From Verrucomicrobiia bacterium (lineage in GTDB: Bacteria > Verrucomicrobiota > Verrucomicrobiia > CAIQCK01): 6,224 bases of DNA. Within the stretch, counting starts at the first letter, position 1, and each line of letters starts with the position of its first letter. The DNA lies in contig JAOACV010000173.1 of NCBI GenBank assembly GCA_026417675.1, positions 1 through 6,224 on the forward strand. Reading direction: 5' to 3'. A program made the position numbers and the translations under genes. This document shows positions 1 through 6,224 of the stretch, piece by piece. Below the pieces are notes generated by a model, which made no database searches, had not been told where the DNA came from, and worked only from the letters and a program-made list of their open reading frames with translations.

Positions 1-112
1 CCTTCGGGGTTGCGGCGCGTTGCGGGTGCGTGTTTCCAGGGGTTCCGCTGCGCTCCACCCCTGGCTATTCTCGGTCGCCCCGTTGGGGCGGCAAAAGCAC
101 CCCCGATAGCCG
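1..112. repeat. Palindromic intergenic repeat element (partial, runs off left edge)
   Basis: This GC-rich non-coding stretch lies just past the stop of the DUF1501 gene and is built of nested inverted repeats. An 8-bp perfect stem pairs 36-43 (CCAGGGGT) with 57-64 (ACCCCTGG) around a 13-base loop. A 6-bp stem pairs 76-81 with 85-90 (CGCCCC-GTT-GGGGCG). This second hairpin is enclosed by GGCTAT (63-68) pairing with ATAGCC (106-111). The first bases, CCTTCGGGG, look like the right part of another small hairpin cut by the window edge. Elements with this style (CTTCGGGG, then a CCAGGGG/CCCCTGG stem, then CCCCGTTGGGG) resemble dispersed palindromic repeats I associate with verrucomicrobial and planctomycetal genomes. 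That family link is recall, not a search. Neither strand shows a T-run after the stems, so a rho-independent terminator is not supported. Confidence 0.6.
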
Positions 113-122
113 CGTTAGTACC

Positions 123-1454
123 CTACGCGATCAACTCCTTCACCACCCGGCCGTGCACGTCGGTCAGCCAGAAGTCGCGGCCGGCGTACTTGAACGTCAG
201 CTTCTCGTGGTCCAGCCCGAGCAGGTGCAGGATGGTCGCGTGCAGATCGTGCATGTGGACCGTGTTCTCGACGGCTTGATGGCCGAACTCGTCCGTCGCG
301 CCGTGCGCGAATCCCGAGCGCAAGCCGCCGCCCGCCAGCCAGACGGTGAACCCGCCGGGGTTGTGGTCGCGGCCCGTGCCGTTCTTCTCGGCGTAAGGGG
401 TGCGGCCAAACTCGCCGCCCCACCAGACGATGGTCGAATCGAGCAACCCGCGCTCGGCCAGGTCTTGGAACAACGACGCCATGCCCTTGTCCATCTCCGG
501 CAGTTTGCGCTGCATCGCCTGGAAGTTGCCCTTGTGTGTGTCCCAGCCTTCGTAGTTGATGGTGACGTAGGGCACGCCACGCTCGACCAAGCGCCGCGCT
601 ACAAGGCAAGATTGGCCGAATTTGGTCTTCCCGTAACGATCCCGCACTTCGGCCGGTTCCTGGGAAAGATCGAACACCTTCCCGGCGTCGCCGAGGATCA
701 GGTCATAAGCGGCCTGCTCGCACTGCGCGGAGGCCGCCAGCTTCTCGTCGCCCTTCATAACCTGCTCCAGCGTGTTCAGCTTGCGCAGAAACTCGCGCCG
801 ATTCTTTTGCCGTTGCTCCGTGATGCCCTGGGCGACCACGCCTTCGACGACGAACGGGGTCTGCGACGGATCACCGCCCGTGGCGAACGGTTTTGCGCGC
901 GAGCCGAGAAAACCCGATTCGGAGAACCGCCCTTGGAGCCGCGTCATGACGATGTAAGGCGGAATCAATCCCTTGTAGCCAGCGCTGTAACCCTTGAACA
1001 GCGACACGACGGCGCCGGCAGTCGGATAAACCTCACCGTCGCCGGGCTTCCGTCCGGTCTGGACCATGTAAGCGGCTGTTTCGTGGCCATTGATGCCATG
1101 CGTCATGCTCCGGATGATGGAATACTTGTCCGCTTGTTTGGCCAACAGCGGCAGCAACTCGCAAATCTGGATGCCGTCCACATTGGTCGGGATCGGTTTT
1201 AGCGGCCCGGCGTAGTCCTGGCCGGCGTCGGGTTTCATATCGAAAGTATCCATGTGCGGCGGGCCGCCCCACATCCAAATCTGGATGACGGACTTGGCCC
1301 GGGCTTTCGCCTTGGCCTTGGGCAGTTCCGTCACAGCCCAAGCCGGCAGACTCAGGCCGTGAGCCAGCAACATCCCGACCGCGCCGTAAAGACTGCGACG
1401 AATCGCTTCGCGCCGGGAGATATAAACCGATTTGCCACAGGGATTTGCTTTCAT
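123..1454 (-). CDS. DUF1501 family protein, Tat-exported
   Basis: A DUF1501 (PF07394) protein of 443 residues from the ATG at 1454. This family is distantly related to the sulfatase/alkaline phosphatase fold, and its reaction is not established. Numbering from an in-frame GTG at 1469 (448 residues), the N-terminus has a Tat-type signal, SRREAIRRS followed by a hydrophobic stretch and AWA near residue 45, so the mature protein should be extracytoplasmic. Family hallmarks follow in order: IQIWMWGGPPHMDTFD (62-77), SMTHGINGHETA (121-132), GWDTH (308-312), WWGGEFGRTP (349-358), GRDHNPGGFTVWLAGGG (366-382) and MHDLHATILHLLGLD (406-420). The Asp/His residues in these motifs are candidate metal ligands by analogy. 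Length is normal and the frame is intact, ending in TAG. I prefer the ATG because AAGAAAC lies directly before it; the GTG is possible. It follows the DUF1549/DUF1553 gene by 87 bp, the usual order of this pair, so the two are probably co-transcribed. Confidence 0.93.
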   Translation of the reverse strand: MKANPCGKSVYISRREAIRRSLYGAVGMLLAHGLSLPAWAVTELPKAKAKARAKSVIQIWMWGGPPHMDTFDMKPDAGQDYAGPLKPIPTNVDGIQICELLPLLAKQADKYSIIRSMTHGINGHETAAYMVQTGRKPGDGEVYPTAGAVVSLFKGYSAGYKGLIPPYIVMTRLQGRFSESGFLGSRAKPFATGGDPSQTPFVVEGVVAQGITEQRQKNRREFLRKLNTLEQVMKGDEKLAASAQCEQAAYDLILGDAGKVFDLSQEPAEVRDRYGKTKFGQSCLVARRLVERGVPYVTINYEGWDTHKGNFQAMQRKLPEMDKGMASLFQDLAERGLLDSTIVWWGGEFGRTPYAEKNGTGRDHNPGGFTVWLAGGGLRSGFAHGATDEFGHQAVENTVHMHDLHATILHLLGLDHEKLTFKYAGRDFWLTDVHGRVVKELIA

Positions 1455-1541
1455 GTTTCTTATTCTCACTTTGTCGGTTGTTTTCGTCCACAGATTCCAG
1501 TCATCCGAAGGGTATCATGGCGCTGCTTGCGGCTCCTGCAC

Positions 1542-3260
1542 TCAATGCCGGTATAGAAACTCCGCGCTGTTGAATAACGCCCACGTCAAGTCCACCGCCG
1601 CCTCACGCTTGGACGACGCGGTCTGCATATACTCTGCCACAACTTTCAACTCATCGGGGGTCGGGAACCGCGAAAGAACCGTGAGATAAAGTTCATTCAC
1701 AAACTCGGTTTGCTTCCCCGCGTTGTCAGCCGCGCTCGTGTCAACGGAGCCTTTCGCCCGGGCGCCCTTCTTGGGCTTGCTGGTTCTGCTCGGCTTGACT
1801 TTGGGCGGCTTGCCGGGTGCCGCGGACGCGAACAGCGTTTGCAGTTTGGGACTGTTTTCAATCTTCCGTTGTATGTGGCTCGAATTCAGAAAGTGCAACC
1901 GCTGATCGGTCGTCGGCTTGTTGCTACGCTCCGACTCCAGACCGGTGTTGCGCGCCGGACGACCAAACATCTCCAAGAACGAACTGGTGATGCTGGCGTC
2001 GGGCAAGGAGATCGAACGCTGTTCTTCCGGCACGAACGTAAACGGCTCTGGCACCTCGCTGGAATACTTCTCCGTCGTGCCGGTGATCTGATTCAGTGCG
2101 TCAATCAACACCTCTGCCTCCAGCCGCCGCAGTGGATAGAAGGCAAAGTTGGCCTCGGCTTCGGGCGTTCGGGTCTTCGGGACCGAGGAAAGCTGATAGG
2201 TCTGCGAGTTCAAGATGAGCCGGTAGATGTGTTTGAGGTCGTATCGTGCGGCGACCAGTTCGCTCTCCAGATACGCCAACAACTCGGGATTCACCGGCGG
2301 ATTGTCGGGCCGGATGTCGTCCGGCTCATGAATAATGCCGCGTCCCAACAGCCATGACCAGATACGGTTGACAATGTTGCGCGCGAACCACGGGTTCTTC
2401 GGCGAGATCAACCAGTCGGCAAAGACAACCCGCGGATCGCGATTCGGCGCAAGCTTCACAGGCGTCCCGTCGGGAAAGGCCGGTTTGGCGGCAACGCGCG
2501 GCGCGATCTTGGCTACGACGTTGGTCTCGGTTTGTCCCGCAGCGGTGTTCTCCTGCGTTGCCGTTTGGTTGGGATCAAAGAAGACGATTTGCTCCTTCCA
2601 CTCGCCGGTGTTCTTATAGCCGATCTTCGTAAAAAACTCCGCCATCCCTGCCAGTTGCTCGCTCGGCCACTTCTCGGCGCGCGTGCCCATGAAGGTTAGC
2701 GCCACCGCCCGCGCGATGCCTTCGGGGCTTCGGTCCTGCATCGCGCGGTAAAAGTTGACCTGGCCGACGCGAAAGTTGCTGCCGTTGGCCGTGAGTATCT
2801 CGCGCACGAACCTGTCATACGGCATGTCCTCGCGAAGACTGTCACGGACCCACCGATGATACGCCTGAGCCGCGTTCGGCCAGAGGTTGATGGGAAACTC
2901 CGCCCGGATCCGCAAAATGTCGCCCCACTTCAACGCCCAGTAATCCGCAAACTCATCGCGCGCCAACAGACGGTCAATCAGCTTCCCACGCTTCTGCGGG
3001 TCATTGTCCTCGATGAACGCCTTTGCCTCTCGCGCCGTCGGCAGCGTCCCGATCACGTCCAAATAGGCCCGCCGGACGAAGACCGCGTCCGTGCAAAGGA
3101 CCGCGGGCGTGATGCCGAGCCTCTTGAGATTGGCGAAAACCAGCTTGTCAATCTGGGTCTGCGCTGCTGGCGGCGTCTGGCTTTCGAATGGATTCTGTGC
3201 CTGGTTCGCACCTGCGCCCAACGCCAGAACAATCGCCGGGGTCAATAACGTCTTTATCAT
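1542..3260 (-). CDS. DUF1549/DUF1553 domain protein, exported (short form without cytochrome domain)
   Basis: A 572-residue protein typical of Planctomycetota and Verrucomicrobiota; its biochemical role is unknown. Numbering from the ATG at 3260, residues 1-22 form a Sec-type signal peptide (MIKTLLTPAIVLALGAGANQAQ). This is why I chose this start over an ATG at 3392, which would add 44 charged residues ahead of the signal. DUF1549 (PF07583) spans about 37-230, with FVRRAYLDVIGTLPT (61-75), KRGKLIDRLLARDEF (90-104) and YWALKWGDILR (107-117). DUF1553 (PF07587) spans about 275-570, with DPRVVFADWL (275-284), NPWFARNIVNRIW (289-301), GRGIIHEPDDIRPDNPP (306-322), PLRRLEAEVLIDALN (376-390) and FLEMFGRPAR (428-437). 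Many relatives carry an N-terminal PSCyt1 haem domain; none is present here, and there is no CxxCH. Residues 484-503 are a Lys/Arg/Pro-rich low-complexity insertion inside DUF1553. The ribosome-binding site is weak (AGAG ten bases before the ATG). The partner DUF1501 gene follows 87 bp downstream. Confidence 0.92.
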   Translation of the reverse strand: MIKTLLTPAIVLALGAGANQAQNPFESQTPPAAQTQIDKLVFANLKRLGITPAVLCTDAVFVRRAYLDVIGTLPTAREAKAFIEDNDPQKRGKLIDRLLARDEFADYWALKWGDILRIRAEFPINLWPNAAQAYHRWVRDSLREDMPYDRFVREILTANGSNFRVGQVNFYRAMQDRSPEGIARAVALTFMGTRAEKWPSEQLAGMAEFFTKIGYKNTGEWKEQIVFFDPNQTATQENTAAGQTETNVVAKIAPRVAAKPAFPDGTPVKLAPNRDPRVVFADWLISPKNPWFARNIVNRIWSWLLGRGIIHEPDDIRPDNPPVNPELLAYLESELVAARYDLKHIYRLILNSQTYQLSSVPKTRTPEAEANFAFYPLRRLEAEVLIDALNQITGTTEKYSSEVPEPFTFVPEEQRSISLPDASITSSFLEMFGRPARNTGLESERSNKPTTDQRLHFLNSSHIQRKIENSPKLQTLFASAAPGKPPKVKPSRTSKPKKGARAKGSVDTSAADNAGKQTEFVNELYLTVLSRFPTPDELKVVAEYMQTASSKREAAVDLTWALFNSAEFLYRH

Positions 3261-3408
3261 GTCTTGAATGCTCTGCGTGTGTTCCAGTAGCTTACTAACA
3301 GCCGCCTCGCTCAAAAGTTGCGTCAGACCTGCATCCTCTCGCCGTCGTTGGCCTACGCTTCCATTGTGCCTTCGGACAGCGCTGACCCGCAATGACCCGG
3401 AAGTATCA

Positions 3409-3855
3409 TCAGCGCGTGTTCTTTTCCAACCACGCCCGCGTCTCGCTCAACGCAGACGCAAACCCTCGCGGCCCCTAGTCCCCCGCCACCGCGATCTTGC
3501 CGTGGACATCCACCACGTAGATGCGGTCCGGTCAAGCGGCATAGGCTTTACTTACCGCGTTGTCCATTCCATCCACCAAGCAAGGCAGCTTGATCTTCAA
3601 CGCCGAACACGCTTGCTCGGCCACCCGCACGCGTTCCCCATAGCTCTTCGGCTCCTTGACGGAAATGCCCCTTCGCTCGTTGCGATCCGGCATCGCCCAC
3701 CCGTCGCTCGGATGCGCTTCCTGGATATACACCATCAGGAACTCAGCCTTGGCCTTGTATTGTTCGTAAAGCTGTTCGACGAAACCAACCTGGTCCAGAA
3801 ACGGCGGTCACGTGTAGCTACCAAAGACAAGCACCACCGGCCGTTTGACTTTCAT
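3409..3855 (-). pseudogene. Iodothyronine-deiodinase-like selenoprotein frame with in-frame TGA, TGA and TAG
   Basis: Read through its stops, this frame gives 148 residues of the T4_deiodinase family (PF00837, thioredoxin fold). It starts MKVKRPVVLVFGSYT, then TGA (codon 16), then PPFLDQVG. The TGA stands exactly where deiodinases carry catalytic selenocysteine (T-U-P-P-F). Family signatures continue downstream: FLMVYIQEAHPSDGW (39-53, with the Glu and His conserved in deiodinases), LVDGMDN, KAYAA, PDRIYVVDVHGKIA and a C-terminal GPRGF...ETRAWLEKN. Two further stops interrupt it: TGA at codon 108 (3532-3534), where I recall Trp in relatives, and TAG at codon 127 (3475-3477). Each is one transition from a sense codon (TGG, CAG). 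There is no frameshift, and conservation continues to the final TGA. So codon 16 looks like genuine Sec, while the later two suggest a young pseudogene or sequence errors. The N-terminus is short: the usual strand and linker before RPVVL are missing, and an in-frame TGA lies four codons upstream. Bacterial deiodinase-like proteins have no established substrate. It lies 39 bp after the glycyl radical enzyme. Confidence 0.82.
3777..3810 (-). promoter_or_regulatory. Candidate bacterial SECIS hairpin with its Sec UGA
   Basis: The UGA at 3810-3808 is followed, 16 bases later, by a 5-base apical loop AGGUU (3791-3787). The loop is closed by GGACC (3796-3792) pairing with GGUUU (3786-3782) through two G-C, one A-U and two G-U pairs. 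Below it, after a U-rich 5-base bulge on the 5' side, CGCCG (3806-3802) can pair with CGUCG (3781-3777) with one mismatch. Bacterial SECIS elements sit directly after the UGA inside the coding sequence and need a small loop with a G in its first two positions; here the second loop base is G. The spacing is at the short end of the accepted range. The fold was found by hand, and the upper stem is weak because of its two G-U pairs. Confidence 0.45.
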
Positions 3856-3894
3856 GCTTACAGATCACCCTCGGATTCGGATTTCGGGGGGGCG

Positions 3895-6174
3895 TCACTG
3901 GCCGGCATCGTCTTCGAGGCGGCGGATGATTTCCTGCTGCACTTCGGGCAGCAGGCGGACAAAATACTCGCTGAAACCGGCAACGCGCACCAGCAAATCG
4001 CCGTGCCGCTCAGGATGCTTCATGGCGTCACGTAAGGTGGCGGCGTCGGCCATGATGAAATGGAGTTGAAGGCCGCCCTGCGCGAAATAGCCTTCGATCA
4101 GCGCGGCAAGACGGGCGGCGCCGGCGGAGCCGCGAAAGTGCGAGGGCGAGATGCTGAAGGTTGTTCCGCCCGAACAAGTCCAGTCGTGCGGAAGCTGTGC
4201 CATCGCCTGGAGCAGTTCCGTTGGAGCGCGGCCCCGGCCACGCGCTGGCAACTGGTCGGAACTGAGTGGCGCGCCGGCCAACCGGCCATCGGGCGTCGCG
4301 CCGGTCGCCTTGCCGAATTCCATGTTGTAGAGCCACGAGTAAAAAGACGGTCGGAAGATTGCGTCCGTGTTCCGTCCGGCCGCCACTACATCCTCGACCC
4401 ACGCTTGCGCGACGCGCCGTGTCATCTCTGTCACCTCCTGGTCGTCGCACCCGTAGGACGGCACGCGGTTTAGCAGGTAGGCGCGCAGCCGCTCGTAACC
4501 GGCGAAGTCCTTGCACAGAACCGCTGCCAGTTCGGGCAGGGTCAACATTTTGCGCTGATACACGACCTCGCGCACGGCGAGCAGCGAGTCAATCGTTGTG
4601 GCAAGGCCCACAAAGCATTGCTCGATGTTACGGCGCGGCGTCGCGCCGCGCAGATAGCCGCGCAACAAAGGCCGCGCCAGCAGCGGGTAGCCGAGTGGCC
4701 CTTTGCCTTGGTTCCGTTGCTGATACTGTGCGGCGGCGGCCAGACGATGGCGCAACTGCTCCCGGTAGGCGGCGAAAAAGCTCTCAAAATCGGCCAGCGC
4801 CTCCGCAGGCGGTGTGGCCACTCCGGTGCGTTTGCCGGTCACCGGGTCCCACCCGCCGTTCATGGCCAGAAGAACGGCTAGCGGAGCATTGTAATTATCC
4901 CGTAGCGGCGGCAGTTCGCGTCCGGGCAACACACACAACAGGCAACCGCAAAGGGCGTAATCGCGCGCCTGTTCCTCCGGCACGCCGAATCGTTTCAGGC
5001 CGGTGATGACCGATGCGTCGTTGTAGGTGAGAACCGAAAGGCCGTCACGCATCAGCGTTACCGCGCGGCCCCAGAACTCGCGGTCCATGCCCCCGAAGTA
5101 ACGAATCGCAAGCGTCGGGTCGCGGAACGCCACCAGCCGACGCGCCTCAAGGAAAGCGTCGGAAAGTTCGTTGACGGCACTGCTGCCGTCAGTTTTCACG
5201 CCACCGAGCGTGACGTAGTAGTGCGAGAACCGGTTTGGCGTTCGTTTTTTGCTCTGGAAATCGGTGGCGACCGACCCGGAGAGTTGGCAGAGCATCACCA
5301 TCATCGCCGCAAGCAATCCAACTGCCTCCTCGCGGACGAGTATTCCGTCGCGCAAGCCCCTTTCATAAAACGGGACCAAGTATTGATCCATGCGACCGGG
5401 TGTCACGTTGCGGCCACCGATGAGACACGCCAACGCCATGTGGAAAACGATGAACAACTGAAGCGCCTCGTGGAAGCTTTTCGGCGGAGCGACCGCTACA
5501 GCTTCACAAGCTTCTGCTGCGCGTCGGAGCTGTTCGGCTGCTCGGTTGGAGTTCGCTCGCTGCGCCGCACGCCGCGCCTCTTGGGCGTAACGTCTCAAAA
5601 GCGTCGAGACCGCTTGCAACGAAAGCTGGATGCCCTCCAAGGCGTCCTGTGCCGCCGGTGGGGCGTCACGTCGGGCCAACTCGACCTCGTCCAACAGGCC
5701 GCCGATCCCGGCTTGGAGCAGGTGCTCCCAATCCGGCACATAGATGCTGGCGGATTCAAGCCAGCCGGGCACGCCTCCGCAATTGAACAGTTCCGGGTGA
5801 GCGCGAATAAAATCCTCATCTTTCGCCGTCGGCACCTGCTCACGAACACGACCGAGTAGAACATCGTCGGGACAAACCACCGGCGTAATTTCTCGACAGA
5901 GGTCCTGGAGAACGCGTCCTTGGCGGGCGCATGGCGGCAGTGCAGCATATTTCCGACGAGTCTCGTCCAGTATCCGGGCGCGTTCCAAGAAAACAGCTTC
6001 CTCCGGCGCACTCAGGTAGGCTTGGTGAATCGCCGCCAGATTGAGTTCGTGCCCGCGCCCCAAGGCCGTGCCGCCGAACTTCCCAGCTACCACAGCGAGC
6101 GTCGCGGTGTGAAGGAACTGACGTCGGTTGAGAGAAAGCTTCGCAGTTTTGGCGCTATTCTTGTTGCTCGGCAT
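3895..6174 (-). CDS. Glycyl radical enzyme (pyruvate formate-lyase superfamily) with Tat signal peptide
   Basis: A 759-residue glycyl radical enzyme, about the length of known PFL-type enzymes. Such enzymes hold a radical on a C-terminal glycine that is passed to an active-site cysteine for lyase, dehydratase or decarboxylase chemistry. The PFL-like domain covers about 50-640, with ERARILDETRR (64-74), CPDDVLLG (101-108), GRMDQYLVPFY (260-270), the cysteine loop CGCLLC (409-414), TTIDSLLAVREVV (526-538) and GATPDGRLAGAPL (625-637). The glycyl radical domain carries RVAGFSEYF (730-738), with Gly733 as the radical site. Cys411 is the likely thiyl residue. Position 413, Glu in the Cys-x-Glu dehydratases and decarboxylases, is Leu, and there is no Cys-Cys pair as in true PFL, so the substrate is unknown. 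Residues 16-39 form a clear Tat signal (NRRQFLHTATLAVVAG), very odd for this oxygen-sensitive, normally cytoplasmic family. No activating radical-SAM enzyme is in the window. The ATG has only a weak ribosome-binding site, and just 50 bases of upstream sequence are visible. Confidence 0.93.
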   Translation of the reverse strand: MPSNKNSAKTAKLSLNRRQFLHTATLAVVAGKFGGTALGRGHELNLAAIHQAYLSAPEEAVFLERARILDETRRKYAALPPCARQGRVLQDLCREITPVVCPDDVLLGRVREQVPTAKDEDFIRAHPELFNCGGVPGWLESASIYVPDWEHLLQAGIGGLLDEVELARRDAPPAAQDALEGIQLSLQAVSTLLRRYAQEARRAAQRANSNRAAEQLRRAAEACEAVAVAPPKSFHEALQLFIVFHMALACLIGGRNVTPGRMDQYLVPFYERGLRDGILVREEAVGLLAAMMVMLCQLSGSVATDFQSKKRTPNRFSHYYVTLGGVKTDGSSAVNELSDAFLEARRLVAFRDPTLAIRYFGGMDREFWGRAVTLMRDGLSVLTYNDASVITGLKRFGVPEEQARDYALCGCLLCVLPGRELPPLRDNYNAPLAVLLAMNGGWDPVTGKRTGVATPPAEALADFESFFAAYREQLRHRLAAAAQYQQRNQGKGPLGYPLLARPLLRGYLRGATPRRNIEQCFVGLATTIDSLLAVREVVYQRKMLTLPELAAVLCKDFAGYERLRAYLLNRVPSYGCDDQEVTEMTRRVAQAWVEDVVAAGRNTDAIFRPSFYSWLYNMEFGKATGATPDGRLAGAPLSSDQLPARGRGRAPTELLQAMAQLPHDWTCSGGTTFSISPSHFRGSAGAARLAALIEGYFAQGGLQLHFIMADAATLRDAMKHPERHGDLLVRVAGFSEYFVRLLPEVQQEIIRRLEDDAGQ

Positions 6175-6224
6175 CTTTCGTCAATGGGTGGTCGCGCTAG
6201 TAAAATAACGTCGAGACCTACAGA

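Noticed and set aside
36..64. Rho-independent terminator for the cluster
   Set aside because: The stem is strong but no T-run follows it on the minus or the plus strand.
30..1202. 390-codon open frame on the plus strand
   Set aside because: It is antisense to the DUF1501 gene and begins inside the palindromic repeat. The product is Arg/Leu/Val-rich with no recognisable motif, while the opposite strand carries clear DUF1501 hallmarks.
1710..2357. 215-codon open frame on the plus strand
   Set aside because: Antisense shadow of the DUF1549/DUF1553 gene in GC-rich DNA; no domain seen.
3261..3392. 44-residue N-terminal extension of the DUF1549/DUF1553 protein
   Set aside because: The extension is charged and lies before a good signal peptide, so the ATG at 3260 is the more likely start.
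3532..3534. Second TGA read as another selenocysteine
   Set aside because: The position is not a redox site in deiodinases, I recall Trp there in relatives, and a TAG follows 19 codons later.
3353..3535. 60-codon minus-strand frame starting MTGPHLRGG
   Set aside because: It is out of frame with the conserved deiodinase C-terminus, which explains the same DNA better.
3268..4035. 255-codon open frame on the plus strand
   Set aside because: It covers the antisense of the deiodinase-like frame and the end of the glycyl radical enzyme. The conserved signatures are all on the minus strand.
4266..5006. 246-codon open frame on the plus strand
   Set aside because: Arg/Ala/Pro-rich shadow opposite the glycyl radical enzyme; no motif.
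3895..6174. Naming the glycyl radical enzyme pflB (true pyruvate formate-lyase)
   Set aside because: It lacks the Cys-Cys active-site pair of PFL and carries a Tat signal; only superfamily membership is supported.
6175..6224. Promoter for the glycyl radical enzyme gene
   Set aside because: TTATTTTACT could pass for a -10 region but no matching -35 is visible in the 50 available bases.

Overview
The window reads as one leftward (minus-strand) cluster of a GC-rich bacterium, most likely of the Planctomycetota/Verrucomicrobiota group. The main reason is the adjacent DUF1549/DUF1553 and DUF1501 pair, a gene couple hugely expanded in those phyla. A palindromic intergenic element of a type that looks familiar from their genomes supports this. 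The phylum call is inference. TAG and TGA both end genes here, so the code looks standard.

Layout in the direction of transcription (right to left): (1) 6174-3895, a 759-residue glycyl radical enzyme of the pyruvate formate-lyase superfamily, with a twin-arginine (Tat) export signal at its N-terminus; (2) 3855-3409, a reading frame that conventional ORF calling misses because of in-frame stop codons, encoding an iodothyronine-deiodinase-like thioredoxin-fold protein. Its TGA lies exactly at the selenocysteine position (T-U-P-P-F), and a second TGA and a TAG lie further downstream; (3) 3260-1542, an exported DUF1549/DUF1553 protein; (4) 1454-123, a Tat-exported DUF1501 protein; (5) 112-1, a palindromic repeat element running off the left edge. 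The gaps are 39, 148 and 87 bp, all on one strand, so co-transcription is possible. The 148-bp gap could hold a separate promoter, but I see no convincing one.

The DUF1549/DUF1553 and DUF1501 proteins form a standard but functionally uncharacterised exported module. The two unusual items are upstream of it. The first is a glycyl radical enzyme that appears to be addressed to Tat and lacks the usual Cys-x-Glu in its cysteine loop. The second is the hidden selenoprotein-like frame, with a plausible bacterial SECIS hairpin right after its first TGA and two extra nonsense codons that point to a young pseudogene or to base-call errors. No glycyl-radical activating enzyme (radical SAM) and no selenocysteine machinery gene is visible in the window.
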